From: Heterotrichella gracilis
Lineage: Eukaryota > Sar > Xanthophyceae > Tribonematales > Xanthonemataceae
Length of the DNA stretch: 64,000 nt
Assembly: GCA_032358255.1 (NCBI GenBank)
Contig: JAULBX010011212.1
Location: forward strand, 41,792 to 105,791
Direction of reading: 5' to 3'
Shown: piece after piece, positions 22,341 to 33,975 of the stretch
Numbering within the stretch: the first letter of the stretch is position 1
Layout of the letters: every line of letters begins with the position of its first letter
Position numbers and translations under genes: made by a program
Notes under the pieces: generated by a model
The model's database searches: none
The model's input: the letters and a program-made list of their open reading frames with translations, nothing else
Told to the model about the DNA's origin: nothing

Positions 22341-24993
22341 TCACAGCCCCAGCACCATCCGCGCCAGTGCCAGCACCAGTCCTGCACTGCCCCGCAGGCT
22401 GCGGCATGCGAAGCCAGCGACTGCAGGGGCGTGGGAGGGGGGTGAGATGAGGGAGTGTACGTCATCCACCACATGTACCCTACAGGGTGAGTGGCCATGT
22501 GTGCTCTCATGGCAAACTTCATGCATATCAACCATACATGGCATTATTAGATGGCAAGCAGCTGCAGGCACAGACGAGTCAGCATACAGGGTGCCCACTC
22601 CTCATAACCCTTAGCTAGGGCGCCCAGCCACTGCAACCAATACCACCCCGTCACACCCGTAGTCAGCTGTCCCCTGCCTGCGCACCTGCCAGTGCTCCCG
22701 TCCCACTGCCGTGCACCACCCCCCATGCCCCCAGCGCGCCCCCCGCCACCGCCCCCACATATGCCCCCGCCAGCGATGCGAAGGCCACCTCGAATACCAT
22801 GCCTGCCATGAAGGCGCAGCTGGCAAGGGCAAAGGGGATCTGCAGGGGGGGGGAAGGAGGGGTGGGGGAGTGGGACAGGGGCAGCGTCTGGACCATCCTG
22901 CCCTGCTGATGGTAATGCAACCAATGAATTGGGTTTCAAGTCATTGCATGCACACAGTCGGTAAGCACAAGAAGCAATATGTGCAAAGCCATAGATCAGC
23001 TCCTTTTCTACCAGCAAAGTCGCCATCATGCAGTACCTTGTGACAAGACAGGTATGCAGTCTTTGAGCCAATTAGGTAGAGTGTTGGGCCAATCCATTGC
23101 GAGTTGCGGCCCTGCAGTAGGGGGCAAGGCTGCCCTGTACCCAAGACAAATCTCTTTGTCTTCCCCCACCACCCCACCCACCTGTGCCCCTGGGAACACC
23201 ATGGCCATGATCGCAAGCTCGGGCGTCCACCTGGCGGCCCCTCGCGCGTTCAGCCGCACCCGCGCCAACCCCGCGTTGAAGCCGCGGCCCAGACCCAGGG
23301 CGCCCACACGCACGCCCCCGACCAGGCCACCGGCTAGGACAGCGGCCTTGTACAGCTGCAGGAGTGGAGTAGGGGGGGTGGTGGCGGTAGTGTGGCAAAG
23401 ATGGAGCTCAACATGCAAATCATGTGCACAGTTGCCTAGAGAATTCCCTCAGAGCCTTGTGCAGATGACTGACGGGCTGTTGGCTTGCCGTTGACAGTCG
23501 CGGCGCTCAAATGAGCGAATTGGCGGGACCGTTACAGGTTAAGTTTACTTTTGTAATACCAGGACATCAAGCAGCTATTGCTTTGCTTTTCACCAGCCAC
23601 AAATGTGACATCAAAACGACAGCGGTGTGCCCATTTGATTCGCATGAGCACCACTGCCTGTCATGCATGCAGGTGTGGCAGTGGGGTGGCAGCTGCACCA
23701 CACACGCAGCAGTTTCACATGTACCAACATGGCACAGGTACCGCCAATAGCCATACTTGACGTAGACATCCACACCACAGGCGCTGCACTGTCATGCCAC
23801 TGCCCATGCGCTGTGCCCCTAGGCAAACCCCTCCCACCTCCACCCAACCCGACCCCTGCTCCCTACCCCACCCCACACCCCACCCCTCTCACCATGATGA
23901 ACGCTTCCACCGGCGACTGCTGCATGTGCTCCCACGCCGGCACCAGCACCCGCTGCGCAGCGTGGCTCAGGCGGGTGGCAGGGGACAGCTCAAAGGGCAG
24001 GCGGTAGCTGCTCTTGCACACGTCGCACCTGCAAGGGGTGTGTGGGCAGAAGTGTGGGGGCTGGAAGCCGGGGGCTGGGGCAAGGCTTGCTGTGCGGCGT
24101 GCAGGCCTGTTACGAGTGGACGTGAACGTGAACCCTCCTTGACTTGACAGGGGACGCAACCCTTCTGTATGGTGTTGTCCACAAGGTTGAGGGCAAGACC
24201 TGACGGGGTGTGCCTGCCCTTCTAACACCCCCCAATGGCAGATAGTGTGTGTGCCGGTGTGCGCATTGAGCCACTGTGTATCCAGAGAGCGGCTAGGGTC
24301 ACCCGCCAGGTGGCTAGGGTTTTGCCCCTCCTGCAGGGTTTTCCCCCACCTGCGCGCTGCCGTTGTTGATCCCTGCTCCAGCTGCACCGCCTGCCACTGG
24401 CGCAGGCACCGCAGGTGGATGTATTGCTGCACAGACAACAGCACAGGTGAGTCACAACACTGCGGGCAGGGTGTGGGTAGGGTAGGCGCAAGGAGTGAGC
24501 CCGCCGTGATTGGAGGGTATGTATGCATACTGTCACAAGTACCCTGCATATGTTACAAGTCATTTGCAGGTAGGGTGTGGGTAGGGTAAGCGCAGGGAGT
24601 AGGCCACGCCAAGTGGGCGGTATGCATGCATATGTCACAAGTATGCTGCACCTGAGAGTAAACCTCTTTCGCGCCACAAGGTGTGCAACGCTGCCAGTAT
24701 CACAACCCTCGTGTGATTACTCCAATAAAAATCTTTCGCGACTGTGGTCTGTGTCAGCAGGGTATACGGCATGCACCTGTGCACCCTACCATACTGCCCA
24801 TGCAGCGGCATGGCGCCACCAGCTCCCCATCCTCGTCTTCGTCGCTCGCCCCCCAGCATATGCGGCAGATGGGCTCGTCCTTGTGCACCTCGCCGTAGGA
24901 GGTGGAGCAGTCTGACGAGGCCAGAGAGGGGACCCTGTGCAGGGCCAGGCGTGCAGCGCTGGCTGACCCACCGGGAGGCCGGAGGGTGGCCAT
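22341..24993 (-). CDS. RING-CH (MARCH-type) E3 ubiquitin ligase, membrane-associated
   Basis: RING-CH ligases transfer ubiquitin to membrane proteins. Six exons (24993-24790, 24426-24350, 24028-23893, 23355-23182, 22839-22686, 22420-22341) give 274 residues in frame. The C4HC3 RING-CH finger runs over residues 40-100: ICRICWGASDEDEDGELVAP, CRCMGSMQYIHLRCLRQW, then RCDVCKSSYRLPFEL. The C-terminal half has two Ala/Gly/Val-rich hydrophobic stretches (AAVLAGGLVGGVRVGALGLG and ALASCAFMAGMVFEVAFASL onward) likely to be membrane segments. If the last donor is skipped, translation ends three codons later at 22663, giving a slightly shorter tail; the six-exon form adds a hydrophobic end with LVLALARMVLGL. 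The gene is divergent from the glycosyltransferase-like gene. Confidence 0.85.
24300..24352. repeat. Duplicated donor edge in RING-CH intron 2
   Basis: On the plus strand AGGGTTTTGCCCCTCCTGC is followed directly by AGGGTTTTCCCCCACCTGC. The second copy contains the real 5' splice site (CAGGTGGGGG on the minus strand). Confidence 0.65.
24466..24660. repeat. Tandem duplication of about 100 bp in RING-CH intron 1
   Basis: Two diverged copies each contain GGGTGTGGGTAGGGTA(G/A)GCGCA, a GGTATG(T/C)ATGCAT block and TGTCACAAGTA. They fill most of the intron's left half. Confidence 0.8.
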
Positions 24994-26464
24994 GGCACAC
25001 GGCGGAGGCGCTCAAGGGGGGCAAGCAGCTGGTTCGCCGTGTGGGGGGGGGGCAGGGTGGGCCCCAGGATCTCCCAGGTGGGTATGGGGGCGGAGCCAAA
25101 ACTAGTGCACGCACAAAATTAGGCTGTAGGTAAGCGGTGGACTGGAGAGGAAACAGGAGAAGCTTTATTCAACCTATGAAAGGCGGTAATAGTGCTCCTA
25201 AACAACCCGTTTCGGTTGTCTCAGTTGCTGCCCAGAACTTGTATGTTCAACAATATGTGCAAATATTGTTGTGCAGAGGCAGGCAGACAAACCGGCAAAA
25301 CGTGGGAGCCCAAACGTTTGCCTTTCGCTTGAATGCGGGATTGTCTTGCGAAACGAACGTTTCGTTCGAACCACCGAGCTAGAGCCTGGCTGCGATACAG
25401 ACTGCAATATATTCAATGAATGAAGATTTTGGCGCCAAGACTCTCGAGAGGTAAAGGTAGATTATATTATAAGTAGGTACCCTGTTGCCCAAACGGGGCG
25501 CACAGGCGGAACAATCCTGGCACAAGTTGTGCGCACGAAACAGGACGGTAAAAGGTGCCGTCGACGACTGTGCCGATGCCGACTGAGCGCTCGCTGACTG
25601 TAAAACTTTGAAGGATGAGTTGCAATGATAGTCGTCTGTTTGAACGACTCCTATTTTTGTGCCGTGCACGTGCTGTACCATGGTATACCAGGCGAGGGCA
25701 GGCATGGCCCATGTGGGCATGGCAACCGTGTTCTACAGGTAAGCGCTCCACAGTTGCCACCAACACTGCCCTATTTTCGTATTTCCCAGGCTGCTGGTTT
25801 GCACCCTGCGGTATTAGTACCAACGTCCCAGTTGTGCGGTCATGCATGCATGTGCATGTGGGTATCTTTGGGTTTGAAAACGCTTTGGGTCGAGCCCTCG
25901 ATTCTAATGTTAGCACTTCCTGGTTCCTGAGCACCACAACTGCTTATCAACTGTATCAACGTCAGGTTGCAAAGCTGGACCTGCATGGTCGCGAGCTGGT
26001 ACCGAGCTGGTTGCGTTGTTGCGTTCTCGCAAAGGTTGCTAGGAGGCAAACGTTGCGAAGTTGGCCAGCCTCTTTCCTAGGATATTTTAGCGTGCGAAAG
26101 TTCCCTTGAGCAATCAGAAACACTCCTGGTGACCCCCGATTGCCGTGCAGGTCCCAAATGGGTGCACACCAGACGACCAGGACAGTCATTTCTGAACGCC
26201 ATCCCTAACCTGGTTATTCACCACTATGCTAGCCCAAACACTCGCAACTCCAGCGCCAACGGCAGCGTGATCGTCTTACAGCGTTCCTCCCCGTGACGCC
26301 TTCCCCACCTACTGCTCCTGGTCCTGCTACCACCTTCCAAGCAAAGTACACCAGTGCTGTTTCGCCTCGACATCGTCAACATTCTAGCGCCCCCAACCCC
26401 CTCCTGCTGCCCCTCCCCGTCCCCAGCGCTGCAGCTCAGGCCCCATAACTAGCCTGCCAGCTGC
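24994..26464. promoter_or_regulatory. Divergent region upstream of RING-CH and glycosyltransferase-like genes
   Basis: About 1.47 kb separates the two start codons. The segment 25200-25375 has several inverted repeats built on CGTTTCG (25207-25215, 25311-25320, 25349-25371), which are candidate regulatory sites. The rest shows no coding bias. Open frames at 25465-26190 overlap on both strands without motifs and are not called. Confidence 0.45.
25349..25371. promoter_or_regulatory. Inverted repeat CGAAACG-AA-CGTTTCG
   Basis: Seven-base arms flank a two-base spacer, followed by an overlapping CGTTCG. A related CCGTTTCGG lies at 25207-25215 and a perfect palindrome CAAACGTTTG at 25311-25320. 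Clustering in a shared promoter region suggests protein-binding sites; this is inference. Confidence 0.4.
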
Positions 26465-28565
26465 ATGGATCGCCAAGGTGGCGTACAACGGGTGCTCAAG
26501 TTACTGGTGGTGCTGCTGGTTTGGGCCCCTTGGCAAGGGGTGTGGGGGGAGGGCGGGGCTGCTCACCTGGGCGTGGGCGTGGGGGAGCTGCTGCGGCGGC
26601 GCCAACTGGAACGCCAGCAATCTCCAGAGCAGCAAGGTGAGGGGAGGGGGTTGGTGGGGAGGGAGGAGGTGGAGGTGACTGGCAGTGGCATGGCAAACCA
26701 CATGTGTTGCAGTAAGGCAGAACTTGGTCAAGTGTGGAACATATAATGAGAGATGTTGAGGAAGGATGGCTTCTTAGATATATGCACGCAAATGGCGCAA
26801 GTATGTTTTTTATTGTAGTTTATATTCATGTGTTTCGTGGATTATATTATGGTAGTTATGCAAGGCCCCGTGAATTATTATGGTGTCTAGGAGTAGTTAT
26901 TTTACTTCTTATGGTTATTACTGCTTCAGACTTGGCAGGATAATGTGTGGCATATACTGTGGTTCCATTGTCATTGACATGGACATACTCATGCACGCAC
27001 GTTGACGGTGATGTATTGGCAAGTGCCATGACACGGCAGACAACAAATGTGTTTTTGCACTGGCACAGCCTTGAAGCCTGTGTCATGCCCTACATGTGCC
27101 ACTAGTATTGCTCACCCCCTCTACCTCCGCAGGCTCACCGGCCACCTCCGCAGGCTCACCGGCCACCTCACTGCCTGACACGCGCCTGCTCACCACGTCC
27201 CTCCAGGCGCAGCAAGGCTTGCGGGTGGCCAGGAGTGTGAAGGCACAGTTCCAGGCTGAGGAGGAGGATGGTGGAGGGGAGGAGGACGCACCCCTGGCCA
27301 CCAAGCCCAAGCCCAAGCTGCGGCTGTCTGTCGGGCAGCGCCTGCAATTGAAGCGCGCCATTCAGGATCGGCGCCTAAAGGAGACGCTGCGGCGGAAGGA
27401 GCAGCAGCAGGACCAGCAGCAGCAGCAGGCAAGTGCCGGCGACAGCCACGGCGACATCGGCGGCAGCAATACCAAGCGCAAGACAACAATTCCAAGCCCA
27501 GGCAGCAGTTCCCGTTCCAAGCAGAAGCGTAGTGGCCCGCCTTCCAAACGGAAGAGCAGGGCGAAATCCACAAAGAGGCGTAGCCTCAAACCAGTCAGCA
27601 GTGCAGCCCCCGCAGCTTTGCCCAAGCCCGCTTGCAAGAAGGTGCTGTGGTTGAGCGGTCTGGTCAACCCTGGCTCCAGTGGCGCACGCACCAAGACACC
27701 CGCCACCGAGCTCGCCATGTTCCAGCAGTCCCTGAAGGAGTACAAGGTTGCGCTGCTGTCGGCAAAGGCGGCGGCGCCCTCGGTGGTGCCGGTGCTCATC
27801 TACGACGGGGGCGTGGACGACGTGTCGCGCTGGGTGCAGGCAGCGGGCGGGCGCGTGTACCACCACCGCCTGTCGCTCACCAAGGAGTTTGACGCTCTGG
27901 GGACAAGCGGCGCCGCCAGCCGGCGGTGGTTCAATGCGCGCGCCGGCTGGCTGCGGATGGACGCCACTCTGGTAGTGGCCGCGCTGACCAACCTGGGGGA
28001 TGATGTGGAGCAGCGCTATGTGCTGTACACCGAGCCTGGTGTCATGTTCCTGGCCGACGTCAACAACTGCAGCTTTCCGCCGCCTCGCCTGGTGGCCACC
28101 AGTGTGTCCACGCCAGGCGGCATCGACACCTCGGGCGCCGGCAGCAGCATCATGGTGATGAATGTGCGCAACCTGTGGCAGGAGCGGGGTGCGTTCCTGC
28201 GGGTGGGGCGCGCGCACAAGTGGCGCTACCCGGACATGGGGCAGGGCCTGATACTGGATGGGGCAGGCACTCGAGTGGACACACTGCCCAAGGTGCTGCA
28301 GTGGCGACCCTACTGGGGTGCGGGGGAGGGGGCGGCGCTCCTGCAGTGGCACGGCATCAAACCAGGGCGGTGCCTGACCTGTTTCCTGCAGCATCCCGAT
28401 GCGATGGACACCTGCAAGTGCGGCACCAAGGGTGAAGCGCAGCTGTTTCACCAGGCCCCTGACAAGGGGTTCTTTTACGCGGCACTGGCGGGCAAGTACC
28501 AGGAGTACATGGCGCAGGCGGGCAAGGTGGAGAGGCGCTCACGGCGGCCAGGCGGAACAGCATGA
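26465..28565 (+). CDS. Secreted/Golgi glycosyltransferase-like protein
   Basis: Two exons (26465-26636 and 27133-28565) join in frame to 534 residues. The N-terminus [19 protein letters not shown] is a clear signal peptide or anchor. Residues of about 60-230 are low-complexity: a Gln-rich run and a long Lys/Arg/Ser-rich basic stem. The last 320 residues resemble a GT-A fold: [60 protein letters not shown] and near the end [10 protein letters not shown], which matches the His-x-Gly-x-Lys-Pro donor-binding motif of GT8-like enzymes. A canonical Asp-x-Asp is not seen where YTEPGVMF stands. A Cys-rich segment ([18 protein letters not shown]) follows. The family is inferred, and the target sugar is unknown. 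Confidence 0.6.
26731..26925 (+). pseudogene. Nuclear copy of a mitochondrial cytochrome b (cob) fragment
   Basis: About 195 bp of AT-rich sequence inside intron 1 of the glycosyltransferase-like gene reads uninterrupted cytochrome b: [20 protein letters not shown], then [40 protein letters not shown] and MVITA. It corresponds to helix B with both haem-ligand histidines and the start of helix C of the usual 380-residue protein. Homology begins abruptly at the Ser codon and stops abruptly after ITA, where the frame runs into SDLAG and a stop. Codon use (TTA, TAT, GTT) is mitochondrial in style and unlike the flanks. With no start, no remainder of cob and an intronic position, this is a NUMT and not a gene. 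Confidence 0.92.
27112..27174 (+). repeat. 21-bp tandem duplication creating two in-frame acceptors
   Basis: GCTCACCGGCCACCTCCGCAG occurs twice in tandem (27133-27153 plus the preceding CCTCCGCAG and the following GCTCACCGGCCACCTC). Exon 2 can start at 27133 or 27154, differing by seven residues (a second AGSPATS unit) without a frame change. Confidence 0.85.
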
Positions 28566-30993
28566 AGTGCTGCCCTCAATATACCTCCCAGGATCAATCT
28601 TGGTGGATGCTGTTAGCATGTTGGTATGCCAGGCGGTGTTAGGAGGTGGGGGCCGCTGTGGTTGTTTGCAAGGCAGGTCAAAAATGGGCCACAGTGGAGC
28701 GTCAGAAGTCCAGATAATTTTATTAGCATACTATATTTTAGGGTTTTCATTCCCTTTTTTGAGACGTTCTAATGTAGGCGCCTTGTTCTTTCATCCATCT
28801 TTAGCCTGTCTGCATTTCCCAAAGGAAAAACGTATGTAGGTACTATGGCAGACCCCTTTTCGCCTCTTTCTGACCTCAGTGCTTGCCATGCAGTGGGCTT
28901 ACGTTTTTTCCTGAAATAGCCTCCTTACTGTATATGAAGGCAACTTGCCAGAATAATATTCATTGCAAATTCATTGCAAATTCACCAGCATTCATAGCAA
29001 ATTTACCAGTGGGGTACATCCTTCTGCTTGACTTGTACCGAACCCACCACGTCCAGACACAATTGTTTGTTAAACCCTTTACCAATACATATTTCACTGC
29101 AAGTTGCACTGGCGTGAAGTGCCTGTGTTTAAACGCCACTGGACTTGCGGCCTGTCTACGCCCCTGCACAGCGACTGTATTACAAATGATATGTAACCAG
29201 CAGTTCCACAAGCTGTCACCACCCAGACGCAGGTGCACACTGCCTCACATGGCAACGTTCCATTAGCCAAACCCACAAGCCCCTGCCCAACCTGGCAGCC
29301 CCACCAGGAACCCCACTGTATCACAGCCAGTGATAGTGCTGATGTCAACAGCTTTGCTCCCCGTCTTTGGCAGCCAACAGGGGATTTAAATCATGAACCG
29401 GTGCTCGTATCATATCACTGCACCGATATCAATAGTACTCGCATGTCAGCCACTGAACAGCTTTGCTGTCAGGGTCTCTCCCTTATACCATCCTCTAAGC
29501 CTTGTTGGTTGCCTTTCAGACTTGCTTACTGTGTACTGCCTTTGTGATTGTAGAACGTTCGCTGCTTTAGCAATATTCGTGATCATCGTATACATATATC
29601 GAGCTGCACCAAGTGTAGTAGACGGCTCATCGCTATTAAAGGGCGGTTTTGATTGAGTTTGTCACCCATCGCAGAGTTGCGTTCGTTGTTTACCTGTGTT
29701 GACCTTCTCTGCACCTGCTGGTTTTAAAGTGGAGCTGCAGTGCGTATGGTTGGAGGGTTGTCGTAGCGAGTGGTTGGCGCCAGGGGAACGCCAACAAGGG
29801 CTCGTGCTACAGGGACACACCGCGGGTGACAGTCCATCAACTGAACCACTTGCCGCAGGTTGACAAGTTGACCAGCATCGCCACACAGGTGTGCACAAGC
29901 ATGGCGCTTAACGCTGATTGAATCCCTACCCAGCTGGCGGTCTTGAGGGCCCCCACTTGAAACAACTAGGCAAACCATGCAAGCTCGGCAAGCCATCATC
30001 TACAAGGCGGTGGTGTTTCCGCGAGTCTTTCTGTTATTTGTCCCAGCTACGTCGTGTGTACATCGGGAGGAGGTGACGGCGCCTGAATAGCGTCGGTGGG
30101 TTTGTGGAACAGACGTTTTGTGTGGGGTTACGCCACATCTTTACCGATCCAGCCCGGCGGGCACTTCGGCAGTCATGATTACGTGCGCTTCCAGCCCAAG
30201 AGCCCACTTGTCCATCTATGAGGGCTCAGGGCACCGACGCTTTTCAGGCACCCCACATATTGATACTATCAATAGACATATTGCCCAACTGTCAACACGT
30301 TTGAGGTTTTCACCCCGAACTTGACTTGACAGTAACAGCAGCCTTTCGGTGCCCTGGACGTTCCTACCCACACAACGACGGCCACTTGTACGGCGTTTGC
30401 ATGCACAGCCAGATACTTTGTCTCCCTGTGATATTGAACGGCTGTTGCTGGTCCGGCACTAAGGCTGTAGAGCACACGTACACGTCACACCGCACCTACT
30501 GTCGCCTTGAGTAGGGATGACAATAGAGCCCACTTTTCAAACAGTGAACCTCGATGCATTGAAGGTACAAAATGCTTTTGTGCCGCGCTTGGCAGCTGCA
30601 ATTTTAGTCCACGCTCATATTGCAAGACCTGGTTGACAAGTCACCCGAGTTCACCTTGCATTGTACCTCCTAAACACGCCAACTCACTGTGCAGGGTGGG
30701 ACACCGCCATGCTACCATAAGCAGCAGCCTCCAGCTTTCCACCTGCAGGTGCGTTTACCTGCACACAGCCCGTTGCAAAGGTGCCACCTGCACCACCAAG
30801 GAGCACTGCACACACCGCTGCGGACTTGTTGCCGTGTTTCCTGCCTTGGCCCCTGCTAGGGTTTGCAATAACCATTCCCCAGCGTACCCATCTGCGGTCT
30901 CATCAAGACCCCTGCGCACTGCCTGCCCCAGCCTTTACTGCCCCGCACCCCGCCAACCCCCTCCACCCCTGCGCAGGCACCAGCCACGCAACA
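28566..30993. other. Spacer between glycosyltransferase-like and kinase genes
   Basis: 2.4 kb without convincing coding sequence. The left part is AT-rich 3' flank with a TTTAGGGTTTT telomere-like motif near 28738, and 28960-28990 has short ATTCATTGCAAATTCA repeats. The right part, from about 30500, is probably leader and promoter of the kinase; an open frame there (30507-31067) overlaps the kinase in another frame and has no bias. Confidence 0.5.
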
Positions 30994-33975
30994 ATGGGCT
31001 GTGCAGCCAGCACCCCGCAGGACCCAGATGGCGAGCACGCTGCCCCATCCCCCAAATCCCCTCTTGACAGCACCAGCCTGCGGCGCCTGGAGGGTCTGAC
31101 AGACAGCGCAGGCGGCGCAACCTCGCCTAGCGCTTCGTTCAAGCTCAGAGAAGGCAACCTGAGCGGGCGGAGGTTGCGAGCGGATGCGCAGCACAGCGCG
31201 CAGCCCGTTGAGCCCCCCCCGCAAGCATATCGCCCCAGTCCATGGGAGCAGGCGGGCCCCTGCGAGGATGTCCCCAGGCCTGCTGCAGCGCCCGCCCTGC
31301 GCGCCCGCAGCCCCTTTGTGTCGGCGCAGGGCCAGTTCAGCGCCGCCGCCAAGCAGGCGCTGGGGCACGACACCACCCACGACTCGGCGCTGGGCTTCAC
31401 GGACCGCCTGCCGCGCGATGGGTCAGACTCCACCGCTGTGTTCTACGAGGCCAAGTCGATGGTGAGCCAGTCAAGCTATGGCGAAGAGGAGGTGAACCAG
31501 GCGGAACCACAACAACAGGTGCAGCAGCAGCCACGCGCAGGGGCACAGCCACAGCCAGATACGCAGGATGAGCAGCGGGATGAGGTGGGGCCGCCTTTGG
31601 AGCACCCGAGCGAGCGCAGCCTGCGTCCGGCGGCGGCCACTGCCCCGATGCGCAACCGGTCGCGCTCGGGAGTGGTGGAGGTGCTGCGCGCGCGCACCAC
31701 CAGCGTTGCTGTGGCCCCCGGCAGCCTGTTGCAAGCTGACTTGTACCCATCGGTGGCCTCCCTGGACCTCCCACCCATCCCCGCCGCGTCCGGCCAGTCT
31801 GCCGACTTTGACTTCACCATCAGCAGCGGCGCGTGGGCCCCTGGGGCGCAGGCGCAGGCCGAGGAGGAGGCGGACTGCGACGTCAACAGGCGCATGGGCT
31901 CGCGCAAGGTGTTTGACCTACCGGAGGACTGGGACTGGGTCATGGTGCGTGGCAGGGGGGGGGATCACTTCAGGCTTTATATTGTATCTGGATGGAAAGT
32001 ATCTTTATGTATTACTCATTTATGGTGTCGGAGGGGCGAGGTGAGGTGCTGTGGGGGCTGCAGGCCCCCAAGTGGGTGAACAGCCGCTGGGGCTAGGGTG
32101 TGGGCTATGGCAGCAGGCGCTGTGGGCGCGGAATGTGTGGGTGCTGGTGTTGCAAAGCGTGCAGTATGTATGATGCACGAGTACACGTGTGTGGATCATT
32201 GTGTTGATGTTGAACCCTTTCCTTCCCTTGCAGGACCCCAGCACCATCCAGATCTCGCACCGACCAGACGGCACGCCATGGGAGCTTGGAAGGGGAGCAT
32301 GCGCTGTGGTAATGACTTACTTAAACCCGCTTGCAATCGTTTGCTGACCCAATGCCCACCACCTGCCAGCCAAACCCCCTCCCCTTGCAACAGCCTGCAC
32401 CATCCTCTCACCCTGTGGTCGCCTCCTGCCACCACGCCCACTGTTTTCCATAGACAAGGGAAGAAGGTACAAGATTGCATTGTGCTTAATTGTGTTTAAG
32501 AAAACTCATACATGTGGGTATTTTCATGAATACCCAATCCTTTTTCCATGCATCTAGATTTTCAATAGATCCCCACCCCATCCACCATGTATCTTCCATG
32601 TACCCGCCACCCCGCACCAAGCCTCCCCCCCTGACCCCCCTCCCCCCTCGCCAGGTGTACCGGGGTGTGCTTGACGACGTGCAGGAGTGCGCTGTCAAGG
32701 TGCTCGACAAGATCAAGGACCAGGAGGAGTATGACTTCCTGCTGGGGGAGGTCCAGCTCATGCGCGGCCTGCGCCACCCTCACATTGTGGCCTTCTACGG
32801 TGCCGCCATGTATGAGAGCCAGCTGCTGATTGTGAGCGAGCTGATGTCGGGGGGGGACCTGTGCATGGCGCTGCGCAAGCAGGCCACCAAGGGGGAGTAC
32901 ATGTGGCATAACAGGTGAGGGGATGAAGACGTCGCTTCATTTCTTGACCTGAATTTTAATCTTCCTGGGGTCTAACCAAAGATATTCATTATTTATTGAA
33001 TTTTCTTATTATAAATGAAAATTAGTAACAACCTGTGAAGGCTGTGGGACGACCGCACACAGCAGGTGAGGGGCGTAGCGCCCATCCTGAACACATGTGC
33101 GCCGCTCACCCGCCCCCTTTCCCCGCTGGCAGGGGCAAGAAGGTTGCGCTGGACATCTGCCTGGCCATCCACTACCTGCACTGCAACCGCAACTGCATCC
33201 ACTTTGACATCAAGTCGTCAAATGTGCTGCTGGACGGGCCAACCGCCAAGCTGGCAGACGTGGGCTTTGCCATGTACAAGGACGGGGATCCTGACATGGC
33301 GGCCTCGTTCGGTCGCCTGGGCACCTTCTGCTGGGCTGCCCCCGAGATCATCCACGGTACCAGCTGCGGGGTCGAGGTTGACATCTTCAGCTTTGGGGTG
33401 GTGCTGTGGGAGCTGGTCACGGGGGAGTCGCCGCGCAGCCGCAGCTACAGGGACAGGAGGTGGGTGGGGCGGAGGGGGGGAGGGGGAGGAGGGGTACAGC
33501 AGGGGTGGTGCATGCGGGTGCCCATGTTTTGCATGGGGAGCAGGTTAGCTGTGCACAAGGCAGGGCACCCACATCTGTAGCAAACCATTGCAATGCCATC
33601 TCTACTTCAGCGCACAGCTCGCTGCACACGTGGAGGTGCATACCCCTGGTTGATCCTTTGCTGCAAGGTCACGCGCGCAGCACCTGCCTGGATGTGTGAG
33701 CGTCACCAGAGGTGCAGTCCTTGCAAGGCCTTGCACGGTTGAGCAGGCTTGCATATAGGGTGGCACCCTGCCTGCACACACATGGTCAGTGCGCATATGC
33801 GCTGCCCAGTCGTGGCACCTGCCCCTGGTCGGCGTTGACTCTGGCCTGCCCCCGCAGGGTCCCCGAAGAATGCCCCCAGGAAATCGATGACCTCATCACG
33901 CAGTGCCTGGCGCAGGACCCCGTGCAGCGCCCCGCCACCCGCGACATTATCAAGCTGCTGAGGCAACACCAGTGA
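30994..33975 (+). CDS. TKL-type serine/threonine protein kinase with N-terminal acylation signal
   Basis: Five exons (30994-31944, 32234-32308, 32655-32914, 33133-33459, 33858-33975) give 576 residues in frame. The N-terminus MGCAASTPQ has Gly2 for N-myristoylation and Cys3 for palmitoylation, so plasma-membrane anchoring is likely. Residues up to about 320 are low-complexity and probably disordered. The kinase domain follows: Gly loop LGRGACAVVYRG, Lys357 in CAVKVL, HPHIVAFYGA, catalytic HFDIKSSNVLL (Phe in place of the HRD Arg), DVG 471-473 in place of DFG, CWAAPEIIHG, VDIFSFGVVLWELVTGE and CLAQDPVQRPA. This pattern fits the large plant/algal TKL (RAF/MLK-like) group. Catalytic Lys and both Asp are present, so it is probably active. 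Substrates are unknown. Confidence 0.9.

Noticed and set aside
26734-26943. Open frame of 69 codons as a functional cytochrome b gene
   Set aside because: It covers only about one sixth of the protein, lacks a proper start and lies within a spliced intron.
27375-28451. Long minus-strand open frame opposite the glycosyltransferase-like exon
   Set aside because: It is the GC-rich mirror of a biased plus-strand exon, with no motif and implausible composition.
30507-31067. Plus-strand open frame overlapping the kinase start
   Set aside because: Different frame from the kinase, no codon bias upstream of 30994 and no recognisable domain.
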